A stretch of 64,000 nucleotides of DNA from Pyrenophora tritici-repentis (Eukaryota > Ascomycota > Dothideomycetes > Pleosporales > Pleosporaceae): NCBI RefSeq assembly GCF_003171515.1, contig NC_089390.1:3224001-3288000 (forward strand). The letters are read 5' to 3'. The notes under the pieces were generated by a model. It did not search any database. It was not told the origin of the DNA and worked only from the letters and a program-made list of their open reading frames with translations. A program made the translations under genes and the position numbers. This document shows positions 10,517-22,296 of this stretch, in pieces. Within the stretch, counting starts at the first letter, position 1; each line of letters begins with the position of its first letter.

Positions 10517-11209
10517 ATGTATGCGCTTATCATTCTCTCCTTATTTGTTTTCTTAGCGCTAGCAATTACACTGCCTCAAAAATATGACTATATCGTTGTC
10601 GGTGGTGGTACTACCGGACTTGTCGTTGCAAACAGACTGAGTGAAGATCCGAAGAGTAAGTCCTCAGCTCGCCTGACATTTCAAAAACAAGATCATTGAC
10701 AGCATGAACTAAAGGAACTGTTCTCGTGATTGAGAATGGCGCCCTCGGTAACAGTACACTTTCCAGCATCCCCGGCAACTCAGGAGGTATTAACCTCGCT
10801 GCCATGTACGACATGCATAGTGCGCCAGTTCCAAACCTCGGAAATCAAAGCTTCTTGGTAACAGTTGGCAATGTTGTAGGTGGAGGTTCTTATGTCAACG
10901 GTATGCAATTCGACAGGGGCGCTGATGCAGACTACGATGCGTGGGGTGAACTTGGGAATGGGGACTGGGATTGGAACGGGCTGAAGCCTTACTTTATGAA
11001 GAGTAACCACTTCGATGCACCGCATGAAGACACAATCAAGGCCTTTGGTATGACGTACGACACGAAGGCTTATGGAGATGGCCCGTTGAAGGTATCCATT
11101 CTCGGCCATTACTGGTCACCAAATTCCGTCAACAAGGACACGGGTATGCGTAGTACATCACGTACCACATACTACGATGGCATCGTGTCGCGTAAGAACC
11201 TGAAGCTGT

Positions 11210-11219
11210 TACCCAACAC
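11210..11219. repeat. Target-site duplication of the MITE, left copy
   Basis: TACCCAACAC here is repeated at 11380-11389 on the other side of the element. Precise loss of element plus one copy rejoins LLPNT to HADKII in frame. Confidence 0.85.
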
Positions 11220-11379
11220 CACAGTCCGCAACAATCAATTAAGTGGGTCCTAGAAGGTTCAGATTGGATTGATTGATTACCGCTTTAAGCCTAGTAGTTA
11301 CCTATAGGAGTTTAAGCCCTACCTAGATAGGTAAGTGGGTCTAGGAGAGTGACCGGATTGAATTGATTGTTGCGGAGTC
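11220..11379. mobile_element. Non-autonomous inverted-repeat element (MITE), 160 bp
   Basis: Perfect 16-bp inverted repeats, TCCGCAACAATCAATT at 11225-11240 and its complement at 11361-11376, lie at the ends. Inside, a near-direct repeat of TAAGTGGGTC (11239-11248 and 11331-11340) follows the left arm and precedes the right arm. The element has no coding capacity. A 10-bp target duplication suggests mobilisation by a Mutator-like (9-10 bp) rather than a mariner (TA) transposase; that assignment is inference. The outermost 3-5 bases of the two ends are not symmetrical. Confidence 0.85.
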
Positions 11380-11389
11380 TACCCAACAC
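11380..11389. repeat. Target-site duplication of the MITE, right copy
   Basis: TACCCAACAC, identical to 11210-11219. Confidence 0.85.
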
Positions 11390-12530
11390 TCATGCTGATA
11401 AGATAATCTTCTCCGAAGATGGATTCAGCGCCTTGACTGCTATAGGTGTCAAATACACGTCAAAGGACACAAAACAGCAAGTACAGGCTTATGCAACAAA
11501 GGAAGTCATTCTTGCAGCCGGTGGTGTATTCACACCGCACTTGCTAATGTACTCTGGTATTGGACCAAAAGATGTCCTTGAGGCTGCTAGCATTTCTGTC
11601 AGAAAGGTAATCCCAAAACCATTCACATTGTGCATCTCTGTGCTGACGATTCCCGCTTCCAAGAATCTTCCCGCGGTAGGCTCCAATTTCCAAGACCATG
11701 TAGCCAACTACATGAACTTCGAGCTTGAGAACCTGAATCCTGAGAATATGGATGCCCTCAACACTAACGCGACCTTCAATCAAACTGCCTATGATCAATA
11801 CCTGAAGTCGCATACCGGCCCTTACTCCGTCGGCAAAGCCAATGGCCTTGTCTTCATTGCACTCCAGCATTTCGACTCAAACTTCAACAAAACAGTCTCG
11901 AAACTGGAATCCCAGGATGCCTCCAAGTACCTACCCCCACGCTATGCCGCGGATGCTAAGCTCCTCGCCGGCTTCAAAGCGCAGCGCGCCATTCTCGCGA
12001 AACAGTTCTCTGGAACCTCTGCTGCGGTAGGCGAGCTTGTGATCCAGCCCTGGGGATTCTCCGGTATCGCGAACAACAAACCTCTCTCACGAGGCACCAT
12101 CACACTCAACACCACGCATCCATCTGCCTACCCTATTGTCCAATGGAACACATTCCAAAATCCCATTGACGCTGATGTCATGGTTGCGCTTACCAGGTAC
12201 AACCGCAAGCACTGGGCATCCGAAGAACTCTCTCAGTACAAGCCCGTTGAGACGGTGCCAGGCCCGCAGTACCAAACTGATACGGATATCATCCGAGGGG
12301 GTGTTATTTCTGGGTCGCTGCAACCTACATTTGCACATCCTAGTGGAGGATGCAGCATGATGCCAGAGAAGCTGGGGGGTTGTGTTAGTGATAAGTTGTT
12401 AGTGTATGGGGTCAAGCGCCTAAGTGTTGTGGACGCAAGCATCATTCCTATGATTCCAGCGGCGCATTTGCAAGCCACCATGTATGCGGTTGCTGAGAAG
12501 GCAGCTGATATTATCAAGAGTAGGATGTAA

Positions 12531-15440
12531 AAAGACAATGATAGGACATGGCTGGCACTCAGACTTGATCAGCCCAAAGTTTTTCCTCCCATTGTTATCG
12601 TTTTTAACAGTTGGTATCAGTGACCGCTTCAAGTTACTTCTAAAAAGAACACTCGCTGTCGAACAGGTGAGTACTATTCGTTTCCCAGACATAGATGAAG
12701 AGAAACTGATTTTCACCTATGAATTGAGCACATGGCGCGGTACGTTGTGCAATGCTGAGTATGTTTGTGCACCGATTCATGCAACATTGCGCCCAAATGG
12801 CACAGCTAGCTAGATTGACTAGTGGACTCTACCTTGTTGCCCACGTGCGCTGCACGAGCATAAAGCTGTGACATGACATAAGATAAAAAACTATCAGGAG
12901 AAGGAATTCCTAGGCTCTGCGCTGTATGTAAGCAAGCCCAGTGCCAAGTCACAATATCAGTGACAGTCGACATACGAACGCACAGGTGCTCGATCATCCA
13001 GCCCTATGGACTAGGCCACGAATAAGGTTTCCAATGAATTAGGAGGGTGTGATGAGTAAAAAGCGATCGTCAGTGACTGATATATAGTGGTAGGAGCTCG
13101 GACTCGACACGAACGCTCAACTGCCGATGGACTTGCTCGCGGGTGAGTGTACCGTGCCATCCCTCCACTCGCCGAGATGAACGATGGAAATAGGCGCGAC
13201 GCACCGGCTGAAGAGGCCATCACATGGTTGATTCGCTCTTCTCTAACTTGATTCGCTCGTCTTCTGGAAGACGGCTTGCAAGCTAGATGTGGAGTCAGCA
13301 TGCCAGTGGTGCCATGGTGCGTGCACGAATCCCGATGATGTCCCCGCCTAGTGTATGCCTGAATGCCAGAAATAAATTGGACGTGTCGAGCCGAGCTGCT
13401 ATGCCGTCGTAGTAGCGGGGCATTCGGGTTCGTGAAACTCTTCTGTGGGTGTGGTACTAGCTGTGATGGCGATGTCGATCATAGAAGTGGAAGCATGGCA
13501 TCCGGATAGTAGGAGTAGTGAAAAAGAAGACAGAGTTTGAGAAAGCCGAGAGTCACTTATCTTGGTCATAGATTTGTGTAAACGTATGGGGTATGTGATG
13601 GGTGCTGGACTTGCTTTTTTGAGCACCACGTGTAATGAGGGGGCCGAAGGCTGATGAATTGGAAAGGCTTCCGGGGGAGGTTTGCAATGCATACCCGTTG
13701 AAAGACCATGGGGAGCAAAAGGTGACGAGAATAGTCTCGATTCGTTCTGACAAGCTCAAGCGAATCTAGGAGTCTCGCTTCCGAGGAACCAAACGATGTG
13801 TTGAGAGACAAAAGGGGACATGGATCGACTTGGCCATGTGCTGGACTGTCCAATGAGGTGCGGTAGCGGCCACCAGACGGGAAAACAAATTCGTTTCTAC
13901 ATACAGTAGGCGCTGAGGTTAGCGGAATATCATCTTCTAGGCCGTACCCCACATGCTGTAGGTCCATGTGGTGCTGACAGTATTAGGAGATGAGCTCATG
14001 TTGTGGTGGTGGTTGTTTTGGTGGCCTGGCGTTGGTGGGAGGTTCCGAATAAGTAAAACCCTGTCGGTTGAGAGACTACGTCAGCCAACTACGCGTCGCA
14101 TAGATGATGGTAAACAAGGTACCCGAAGGATGATTAGTGTTTCGACGGTTGGAGTACGTAACGGGTGTATGCAGTCGTCAGTACCATGGGCCAGGAAATT
14201 GTGACCGGGGAGGCGGCTGTAGTGGAATGATGTTGACAGGGAAGATTCGACAAGCTGAGGACATTGGGACCAGGTCCTTTAATCAAGGTTACTGATGGAG
14301 ACTTTGGTGTACATAGTTAGATGCAGCTTACGGACATTTTGTGGCGGAAGTGGAGCACATCACGGTACGCCCGCGTAGGCGTACCCGGTCCTGACGAGCA
14401 GTGGGCATGTACAGTACCTGAGGGTAGGCTATATCGGGCTTACTGCTTACTCGGCCGTGTATGGAAGAATGCACAAGATGCTGACGAGTGGCGGACCGAT
14501 GACAACATGTCGATACGGACGGATCAAGTTCAACGGCGAGTGGGTGGGCTCAATGGGCTCAAAGGATGGGCGGAGAGATGAAGGATGAAGGCACGAGAGC
14601 GGCAAGGTTATTCGTTGTCGGTATACACGATGACTAGGGTGGGCCATGCCGATTGGCCGTCGATCCGCCGCGCTTCGCCACAGCCGGCATATCTGGATGC
14701 TGGACCCTTCCATCTCGCAACGACGACACGCGACAATGGCGTTTGGGCAGGAAATTGTATACACGGAATCAGTGGCTTGCAGAATTGTGTTGATGCACAG
14801 TAGATGACGCCGTCAGGTTTCCAGACTATCGGCTCATGACTTGGCCTCCAAATCAAAAGCGACTCGCGAGTAGCCGGCTCTGAGCGAAGACGCCAGTGTC
14901 GGCACTACTGTACAGCCACCCCGTCTAAGCATGACAATTGGCCAGCACATGATTCTCGCTCTATCCACTGATGAGCCGCAGCAACATGTTGCCTGAACCC
15001 AGCAATTCTGGCTCCACCATCAGCTCGCGACTACTGGTCCATTTACCCACTGTCGTTTAATGTACCAGCAAGTCACTGTGCGAGTTGACTGCGGCCAATG
15101 TACATGGCACCGGGACCCCTGCGGGCGGAACCGACACCAGCCAGTACCCGCTACGGAGCTGCCGTCAACGTCTTCCAATCGTGCTGCACAGCGAGCATCT
15201 GTACATGCGCATAGACGTGACCCTCCGCCATGGCAAGTCCCACAGGGATTCGAGCCTTTTCGTGCACGGCGCAGCTGGAGAACGCGGGTCGAGACGTTGC
15301 TCTCCCTGAAGGATGGTTATATTCCTTTCGTTTCCAGCCCAGTACCTGCTCACCAGGACGCTGGTGACGCTCGTTCCTCAGTCTTATCCTACCATTAATC
15401 TCCAAATACCCAACAACTTCGAAACACATCTGCCGCCGCC
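12531..15440. other. Gene-free interval of 2.9 kb
   Basis: Long spacer between the GMC pseudogene and the second rhodopsin-domain gene, both on the plus strand. Short open frames occur on both strands, but none has a recognisable motif, convincing splice structure or skewed codon use. The last 60 bases before 15441 are C/A-rich and look like a 5' leader. I see no transposon ends here. Confidence 0.5.
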
Positions 15441-16710
15441 ATGAGATCCCCACCACCCGATGTCCTTGCCACATGGCCCAAGCCGAACTATCTCGACCCC
15501 GTCACTAGAGGACCGAGCTTGATGATTGTCGAGTTGACTCTGCTACCCATTGCTATGATCGTCGTCTTCCTTCGACTCTGGGTTCGAATATCATGGCTGA
15601 AGAAGAGCTGGTATGACGACTATCTCATGATTGTGGCCATGATCTTCAGTATCGGTAGGTAAGAAAAGCCTGCAGTGACACATGCAATAGCTGACTTGCA
15701 ACCCAGGCACCACAGTCATTGTCATCATGGCATCCCAACTGTACGGTTGGGACCGCCATGCATGGGACCTAACTCCGCATGAGATGATGGTCGGGCGACA
15801 GGTACGACAGTGTGCAACTCGTATCACCACTAGCTGATGCTAATCAACCTAGGCGTCCATTGCAGGTCAAACCCTATTCGTCCTCGCCTCCTCTACCGTC
15901 AAGATGTCCATTCTCGTGTCTTACTTTCGCATCGCACCAGAGAAGTCGCTCTTCCGAAAGCTCGTCTGGGCCACCTTCGCCTTCGTGTTTGCTGCCTTTG
16001 TTGTTTTCATGGTTGCACTATGGGTGCAATGCATGTAAGTATACCCTGCCCATATCCCCATATCCATGGTCAGTGCTGACCATCATAGCCCAATCTCCAG
16101 CTACTGGGAACTGAGATCCGACCACCGTGACTGTATCCCAGAAGGACCCCCACTGGTCGTACAAAGTGTCCTTAACGTAGTTACCGACTTCATCATCTAC
16201 GCCTTGCCAGTTCCGACGCTCTTCTCGCTTTCTCTTCCATGGACTCAACGCATTGGACTCGTCGTTCTCTTCTCCGTCGGCGGCGTCATTGTCGTTGCTA
16301 GCAGCTTCCGAGCGTACTGGGTACACTACACCCTCTTCAAAACATACGATGCCACATGGGAAGGATATCAGATTTGGGTGTGGACTGCGGTAGAAACAAA
16401 CGTCGGCGTCATCTGCGGGTGCATCCCAGCGCTCAAGCCACTGCTCTTCCCGAACCGAGCGAGACAACAAGGATCGAGGTACGGATACGGCTCGCAAAAC
16501 AGCAGAAGGAAGGAGAAAGTCACGCCAGTCCTCGACCAGGTCGAGCTGGACACGCGTAAACTCACAGAGAATGACGACTCGCAGCTGGGGACTGAGATCA
16601 TCTCAGTACACCATGCTCCGTCGGAACGACCGATGAGTGGTGATACGCACAACACAGATAAGAGTCGTTACGATATCGATATAGAGCAGCAAAAAGTTTA
16701 CATGTACTGA
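15441..16710 (+). CDS. Fungal rhodopsin-domain (SAT4-type) integral membrane protein
   Basis: Four exons, 15441-15654, 15707-15801, 15853-16034 and 16089-16710, give 370 aa; introns are 52, 51 and 54 bp. Start is the ATG at 15441 ([20 protein letters not shown]). Seven membrane segments are visible: [108 protein letters not shown], and [21 protein letters not shown]. The last is the family signature. WYDDYLMI matches the conserved (W/F)DD(Y/W) after the first helix. The tail of about 90 residues is charged and probably cytosolic. This is the cleanest of three family members in the window. Role unknown. Confidence 0.9.
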
Positions 16711-18482
16711 TTGCGCTGTGCAGCACATAATTTCTACCTTTACCCATTTCAATACTCGCTTGCGTTGGGCGTGTGATGTTCATGATTTCTGATGGGTCAC
16801 GTGTACAAAGCTCGGCTCTCCACATGTTGATCTCTCCCCTCGCTGTCTCTCTTTCCTTGCTCTTTCTCATTATCGATAGTCTTTGGAATACTGTACGATA
16901 GGTGGGCATTCTCTCCATGTTAGCGATTTCATCTTGTCTGGGCGGCTAAGTGTGCGATGAGGTGCAGAATCCCATGGTATCCACTTGCATGGCGTTTAGC
17001 AAGATAGCAGGTAATGCGACCAACCATCATCACTTGGGTTCATACTGTCAAGCTCGGCAGGGTTGCTATTCTCTTACTGTGTGTTATGGCTGGCGGTCGG
17101 GTCGCGGTTGAAGTGGTGTGCACTGATCAGATGGCAGTTTACTTTTGCGCGTAACATCGGCTGCGCCCCGTCCGGGTGGCAGATGCGTCCAAGCAACTGC
17201 GAGAGCCCTTGCGTTTTGTCGAATCCTGACTCAAGACAGTCTATTCTGAAGCTCTTTGCTGTCTCATCTCGGTCAATTGGAACCCGGGGGTGCTTACTGC
17301 CGAAGTCATCACTATGCGACGAACATCATCTCTCACGGCTTGTCCTTCAATGCCGTGTGTGTAAAACGTCGTACCCGGCGAACATGAACGAGAAGAAAGA
17401 TAATGGTTCGAGCATGGTGCGACGGCTGCTCCTTTTCTTTTTTGTTTCTGCCTGGACCCTGGAGGACTGGATGACGTAACGATATTGGAGCCCTTCACTG
17501 TCCGGCGTCGCATTCACAGCCATCGGCAGCCCTCGCAATCTCAGGCATAGCAAGGCTGGGGACGGCCATGGTGAGGAGCCAGCGCATGGATATTTCAGGT
17601 TTCGGGATGACGACTGCATCGCAATGTGCAGAATATCTTTCGTCATCGCAACTTTGCAAATAGCCATCTATCCGTGGCCCGTGGACGCGGCAGCAGGCAT
17701 CGCATTGTGCTCGAGTCGCCGGCACTCCTGTGTGTGCAGTCTGGAAGGGCGCGAGAAGGCTTTCAAGTATCAGGAAGCAGTCCCGAGAGCGCGGGCGGCT
17801 GGGCCTCAAACGTTGGCGTGGGAACTAGTTGGCACAGCTGCAGGGCTGGCCTCGGGAAGTTTGAAGCTCGGCACCAGCTATTCGGCACCCATGCTTGCAG
17901 AGAGCTGCGGTATGACATCTACAGACAGCTGTTCACCGTTCACCGCTTCTAGCGCGCATGGTGAAAGTTGCTCAATCGCAGCACATTTGCATCCTTCTTG
18001 GAGCCCGTGTGCGGCACGACTGCAAACGTCCAGGTAGCGTGGCTGGCGGCGACGGCCGTTACAAGAATATGCCCAGGGGACAAGGCAAAATTAAAAAACC
18101 AACGCTTGGAGTAGCAGACCCTCGTCCCAAACGTCACAGCCGCCGCCCAGTGCTTCGACGCACGACCGCTCTCTGTCCGGGTCTACCTCATTGATGCGAT
18201 TTCCGGCCCTCCCAGGGCTGCACATGGCAACATGGCGTCAAGTTGGCAGTGCGTTCAGGTGCTAGCCTGTCTCTATCCCGTTTAATGCCAGCGCACCGTG
18301 CGTCCCAGGGCGGCCAGGTGCTCTCACTACTCACTTGCACATTCACACGGCGCAAGCGAAAAGGAACCCGAGCAACGTACCCTGCTCGAGTCACGCTTAC
18401 TATTATAAGCCTTAGGTACCTCGTCACTTCTCATGCACTTCCCATTGTCTCTCCATAACTGAACTCCTCACCAACCTCAACA
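16711..18482. other. Gene-free interval of 1.8 kb
   Basis: Spacer between two plus-strand genes. No recognisable coding sequence or repeat. The promoter-proximal end has a TATA-like TATTATAAG at about 18400-18408, roughly 80 bp upstream of the next ATG, and a C/A-rich leader after it. Confidence 0.5.
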
Positions 18483-20086
18483 ATGTGGTCGCGCCTCTTG
18501 CCCATACTGGCTCTGTCCTCGCTCGCAGCATCGGCGCCTACTCTTTGCATGTGTGATGAGCTCCCAGTATGCATTGTTGGTGCCGGCCCCGCAGGCCTAG
18601 CTGCGGCAGCCCGGTTAGAAGAGAAGGGTATCAAGGCCGTCATGTTTGACCGTCAACCAGAAGTTGGTGGTAAATGTCAAGCTTGGTACGACCAGGAGTA
18701 AGTGTTGCACAGCATCCGCCTTTACGCGCACTAGACGCGGCTGACCACCCACCCAGAGGCACCTTCCACCCCCTCGGCGCCGCCTTTCTCTCCAATGCAA
18801 GCTATCCAGACACTCTGAGTATCCTCAACGAGACGAATGTTCCAATTCAATCCTTTGCGCTCGCAGGCGCCCGCGAAATGTTCCGGTACAACTACACAAC
18901 TGGCAGCATCGACCCAAACCCCGCAATCAGTCCCGTGTTTACAGCTACCGTGTCTGCGGAGATTCCGAGGTACATGGCGTTGTGGAATGAGCGCTTCCGG
19001 CCGATCAGCGCTGTGAACTACAAGGTACGTCTTTTCCGTGGCGTGCGCCCCATTTCACGAAACCCGGTAGGCTAATGCAGGAACAGGATGGTGTGCCAGA
19101 AGAATTTACTGTCTCAGGCGCCGAATGGTTCCGCCAAAACAACTTCACGGCGCTCCCAATTCTTTTGGTAAATCCGGTTGCGTTATATGGTTACGGCGAT
19201 ATCAACATCGTACCTGCAGTACGTCATCATCCCAGCTTTTTTTTTGCAGGGATCGCGCATGCATACACTAACACGTGACTAGCTCTACATCTTGCAGTAC
19301 TTCACTCCAGATATCCTTACGGCCTTTGTCGGACTGCACAGCGTCTATTACTTGGACTTTCATAAGATGTTCGTCGAATTTGCAAAGAACAAAGTTTGCA
19401 CAACCGACATTCTCACTTCATCCGAGGTCCGCTGCATCGATCGGTCCGGCAAGAACCCTGTCGTGTCTTACACTACGCCCAGCAACAACTACGTCGCTTG
19501 GAAGAAGCAAGAGTGCAAAGAGGTCATCTTGGCCTTCCCGCCGAACATCGACAACTTGGAGCGTGCCGGATTAGACATGACCGAGGTTGAACATGCGACC
19601 TTCCAGAACGTCACGACGCATCAGTACTACTCCTCGGCTGTTGAGCTGGAGCTTCCCTTTGGTGTATCCTACATCGCCAACGCCACAAACGACACAGTCC
19701 CACCACCAAACGACGGTGAACCGGTAGCTGTACTGCACTTGACTGAATCGTCCAACGTCTCGGTAGCCTGGTCATGGGGTCCTTATGAATTCCAGACCGA
19801 AGAGGCCGCGCGACAATTGCTCAAAAAGAGTCTGTCAGAAGTCAACAAGGACCCGCGCAACGCCAATGCAACGTCTCGCCCTGTCACCGACTCCGACGTG
19901 AAGGCGTTCCGCAAGTGGGACTACTTTCCCCATTTCGGAAGCAAGGCGCTTTGCGAGGGGGCCTACGCCAAGCTTATTGATCTTCAAGGCCAGAAGAAGA
20001 CCTACTATGCCAGTGGACTTAGCGGCATGGAAATAGTCGAATGGGCCGTGAGGGGTGGACGCGAAGTTGTTGATACCTACTTTTAG
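18483..20086 (+). CDS. Secreted FAD-dependent oxidoreductase of the flavin amine-oxidase type
   Basis: Exons 18483-18697, 18757-19024, 19081-19218 and 19283-20086 give 474 aa; introns are 59, 56 and 64 bp. A signal peptide (MWSRLLPILALSSLAASAP) is followed at about residue 29 by the dinucleotide-binding motif VCIVGAGPAGLAAAARLEE and the second FAD contact VMFDRQPEVGGKCQ. The C-terminus has the FAD-closing region YYASGLSGMEIVEWAVRGG. Several N-x-S/T sites (NAS, NET, NYT, NAT, NVT) fit a secreted glycoprotein. The general layout resembles fungal enzymes annotated as beta-cyclopiazonate-dehydrogenase-like, but that label is only resemblance from memory and no cyclopiazonate genes are nearby. Substrate unknown. 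The ATG at 18483 is preceded by CAACA, a good fungal start context. Confidence 0.82.
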
Positions 20087-21456
20087 GATTTGACGCTTCA
20101 CATCTTCCCACACAACGCGGCTGGACGATCAGAAGCGTAAGCTTTGTTTCTTCACCCTGCGATACCCCTGCAGGCAGTCTCTTCTCTCCTGGGGCTGCCT
20201 AGTATACGAATTTCCTTTCTCGACACTGCAAAACCACAAGATCCGCCATGTACATTGAGCCTTTTCGCTGTATACCTTTGGGGCGGATAGCCTCCACATC
20301 ATGTTACGATGTTACGGCTTTTTTTCTTACTTTCTAGAGATGATACCTATGCGCTCTTCGCTGAGCGCACGACTGTACCTCGGTCACCACCTGGGATCTT
20401 AATGATTACGACCAGTCCTTCGGGGCTATCTAATGTTAATGCAACTTGCCACCCTACCGATACGGCATGGCATGGGAGATGTATATAGCTGAGATGGAAT
20501 ATTGGGGAGAAATACAATTCACCTGCCCTTCTTACTACCCTCCGAACACATGCAATTTGTTTAGCACGCCAAGCTATGATGAAGACCGCACGCAGATTGG
20601 CTCACTGTCGAAGAAATTTTTGAGCGATGTATACCGTGCAATTGAGCTGCAGTGGTGTAAATCCATCGCACAGCAATCTCCAAGTGTATCTGCTGTAGCG
20701 AGAGGCCAATAAATTTCACCGGTCTTGTGGTAAGTGCGCAACGTTGCTGCTAACCAAATTCAAATGGGTATTGATTGCAGTCTCTTTCTACTCGAGAAGG
20801 TCGATGTATGTACTATGGCCTATTTGGATGACAGGAAGCTACAAGGTGTTGAAGTTTCACACAATCTTCAAAGTCCGTTATGTCTTGTTTAGCGTGTTGG
20901 GCCTGAGTATCTAAAGAACGAACGCACGGCTTCATCATTGTATATAGCTCGAGTATGCAGACATGTATACATACTACCAAAGGTAGGGGGCAATAAGCCC
21001 GGCTTGACTCGAACAAGCGTCTTGCACACGAATTTTACCAGGTCAGTCCCTAGTAAGCTAGATCATTCTCAAACCAATCACTTGGTGGGTTGCAGAGGGT
21101 TGCAGACACAACAAATAGGGCGGAGAGTGTAGATGTTTTGCCACTGGACTGCGGATCGGGGTGAATTGATGGTAGGATTGTTGAGCGAAGATATGCAGTT
21201 TTGAGTAAAGGAGAAGCGTAGGTATAGGAAAGAAGGAGGGAGAGCGAGAAAAAGGGGAGACTAATGGGAGAGATGGGAGACAAAACAGGGGGACCCAGAA
21301 AGGAACATGACTTTTGATGAAAATCCATTCGTCACCCATTGACTTCGCGCACACCCTTATAGGAAACCAAACGCCATTCTATACCGTGAGTTTATTCCAA
21401 ACGCCCTTCTATAACTCCCGATCTTGTTTCTCATCTGACCATTTACGACACCACAA
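20087..21456. other. Gene-free interval of 1.4 kb between convergent genes
   Basis: Tail-to-tail spacer holding the 3' ends of the FAD oxidoreductase (+) and the AhpC/TSA-like gene (-). I recognise no gene. A purine-rich tract (GGAGAAG, GGAAAGAAGGAGGGAGAG) at about 21210-21290 is low complexity. Confidence 0.5.
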
Positions 21457-22296
21457 TCATATCCTCGTTTCGCCATAGCCAAGCGTCTTGACACCATCCT
21501 CGAATCGTATAGCCTCATCCACAGACTCCATCGGCCCGCCCCATGTGACAACGCCTCTGGTATCAATGGCGTACGATCCACCAAGCTGCCACCGACATGC
21601 GCCTTCTCCAACCTGTTGGCCCCACACCCCCTCATTCTTCCGGAGCATGACCTGATTGAACCCATTCCTGGGATGCAATACGTGGCCCCAAGTCGAAATA
21701 CCTAGGCCCCATATTGCATATAAATCTCGCTCCTGATCTACTATGACATCGACGTTCCAGGCCCCACCGATTCTCTTGACCCAGTCTGCTGTGGCATCAG
21801 GCGTGCAGTGCGATATGGCAATGAAGTGAATCGACGTATGGCGGTTTGCGAGGACGCGGAGACGGACGAAGAGCTTCTCGGCGACTTTTGTCATTGTCAG
21901 TATGTGTCCCTGAACTGAAGCAGCGTATCCCCCAGAAGCCTTGACAACATAGGACTTACATGGACACCCGCAAAACCTCAAAAACAGCAGCACAACTGGT
22001 CTTCCATCTGCACTCGGGAACGGTAGCTTGGCGTGTGTTTGCGCCTTCTCTCCTACGCGCGGTGGCTTGCGAACGGGGTTCTGAGGAGGTGGCGGCGTCG
22101 TCCAACTCTGAAAGGCCTTTGGTACTCCCCACTGTACATTCGCAAAGTAGCCTGTATCGCCCCCATCTGCGCCATTGGTGTTCCCCTTTTTCGCGTTCCC
22201 ACCCCCGTTGCCGAACAAACCATCGGTTTTGGGGAGGGATAGGTTTCCTAAGCCGGCTTTGCGCAGAGCGAGCTTTGTGCCTAGTGAATTGAGCAT
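21457..22296 (-). CDS. AhpC/TSA-like (thioredoxin-fold) peroxiredoxin-related protein
   Basis: Two exons, 21960-22296 and 21457-21884, give 254 aa. The 75-bp intron (GTAAGT donor, ACTGAC branch, AAAAG acceptor) has a length divisible by three and no stop, so unspliced sequence also stays open; splicing restores the expected FCGCPFAEKLFVRLR, in which CGCP sits where the AhpC/TSA-like fungal family has its redox-active Cys. Downstream IHFIAISHCTP, VDQERDLYAIWGLG and QLGGSYAIDTRGVVTWGGP match the thioredoxin fold and its cis-Pro/Gly strand region. The start is the ATG at 22296 (MLNSLGTKLALRKAGLG). Likely a cytosolic antioxidant protein; substrate unknown. Confidence 0.82.
   Translation of the reverse strand: MLNSLGTKLALRKAGLGNLSLPKTDGLFGNGGGNAKKGNTNGADGGDTGYFANVQWGVPKAFQSWTTPPPPQNPVRKPPRVGEKAQTHAKLPFPSADGRPVVLLFLRFCGCPCKSYVVKASGGYAASVQGHILTMTKVAEKLFVRLRVLANRHTSIHFIAISHCTPDATADWVKRIGGAWNVDVIVDQERDLYAIWGLGISTWGHVLHPRNGFNQVMLRKNEGVWGQQVGEGACRWQLGGSYAIDTRGVVTWGGPMESVDEAIRFEDGVKTLGYGETRI

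Larger units (their letters stand above)
10517..12530 (+). pseudogene. Secreted GMC-family FAD oxidoreductase, disrupted by a MITE
   Basis: GMC flavoenzymes oxidise alcohols, sugars or aryl alcohols. The ATG at 10517 starts a signal peptide (MYALIILSLFVFLALAITLP) followed by the FAD-binding VVGGGTTG. Exon 1 is 10517-10655; intron 10656-10714; exon 2 runs to the insertion at 11219. It resumes at 11390 with HADKIIFSEDG; a 57-bp in-frame intron is likely at 11607-11663 (donor GTAATC, branch GCTGAC). The C-terminal GMC domain is present, with the catalytic-His motif HPSGG, then VDASIIPMIPAAHLQAT and AEKAADIIK at the end. A 160-bp inverted-repeat element with a 10-bp target duplication splits the coding sequence after LKLLPNT and causes a stop at 11251-11253. 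Without it the enzyme would be complete at about 570 aa. The closest functional subtype cannot be decided. Confidence 0.88.

Noticed and set aside
13399..13967. Overlapping open frames of 97 and 133 codons on the minus strand
   Set aside because: They overlap in different frames, have no recognisable motif and no consistent splice sites, so they look like chance openings.
20446..20712. 88-codon plus-strand frame downstream of the FAD oxidoreductase
   Set aside because: No true ATG at its beginning, no motif, and it lies in the expected 3' flank.
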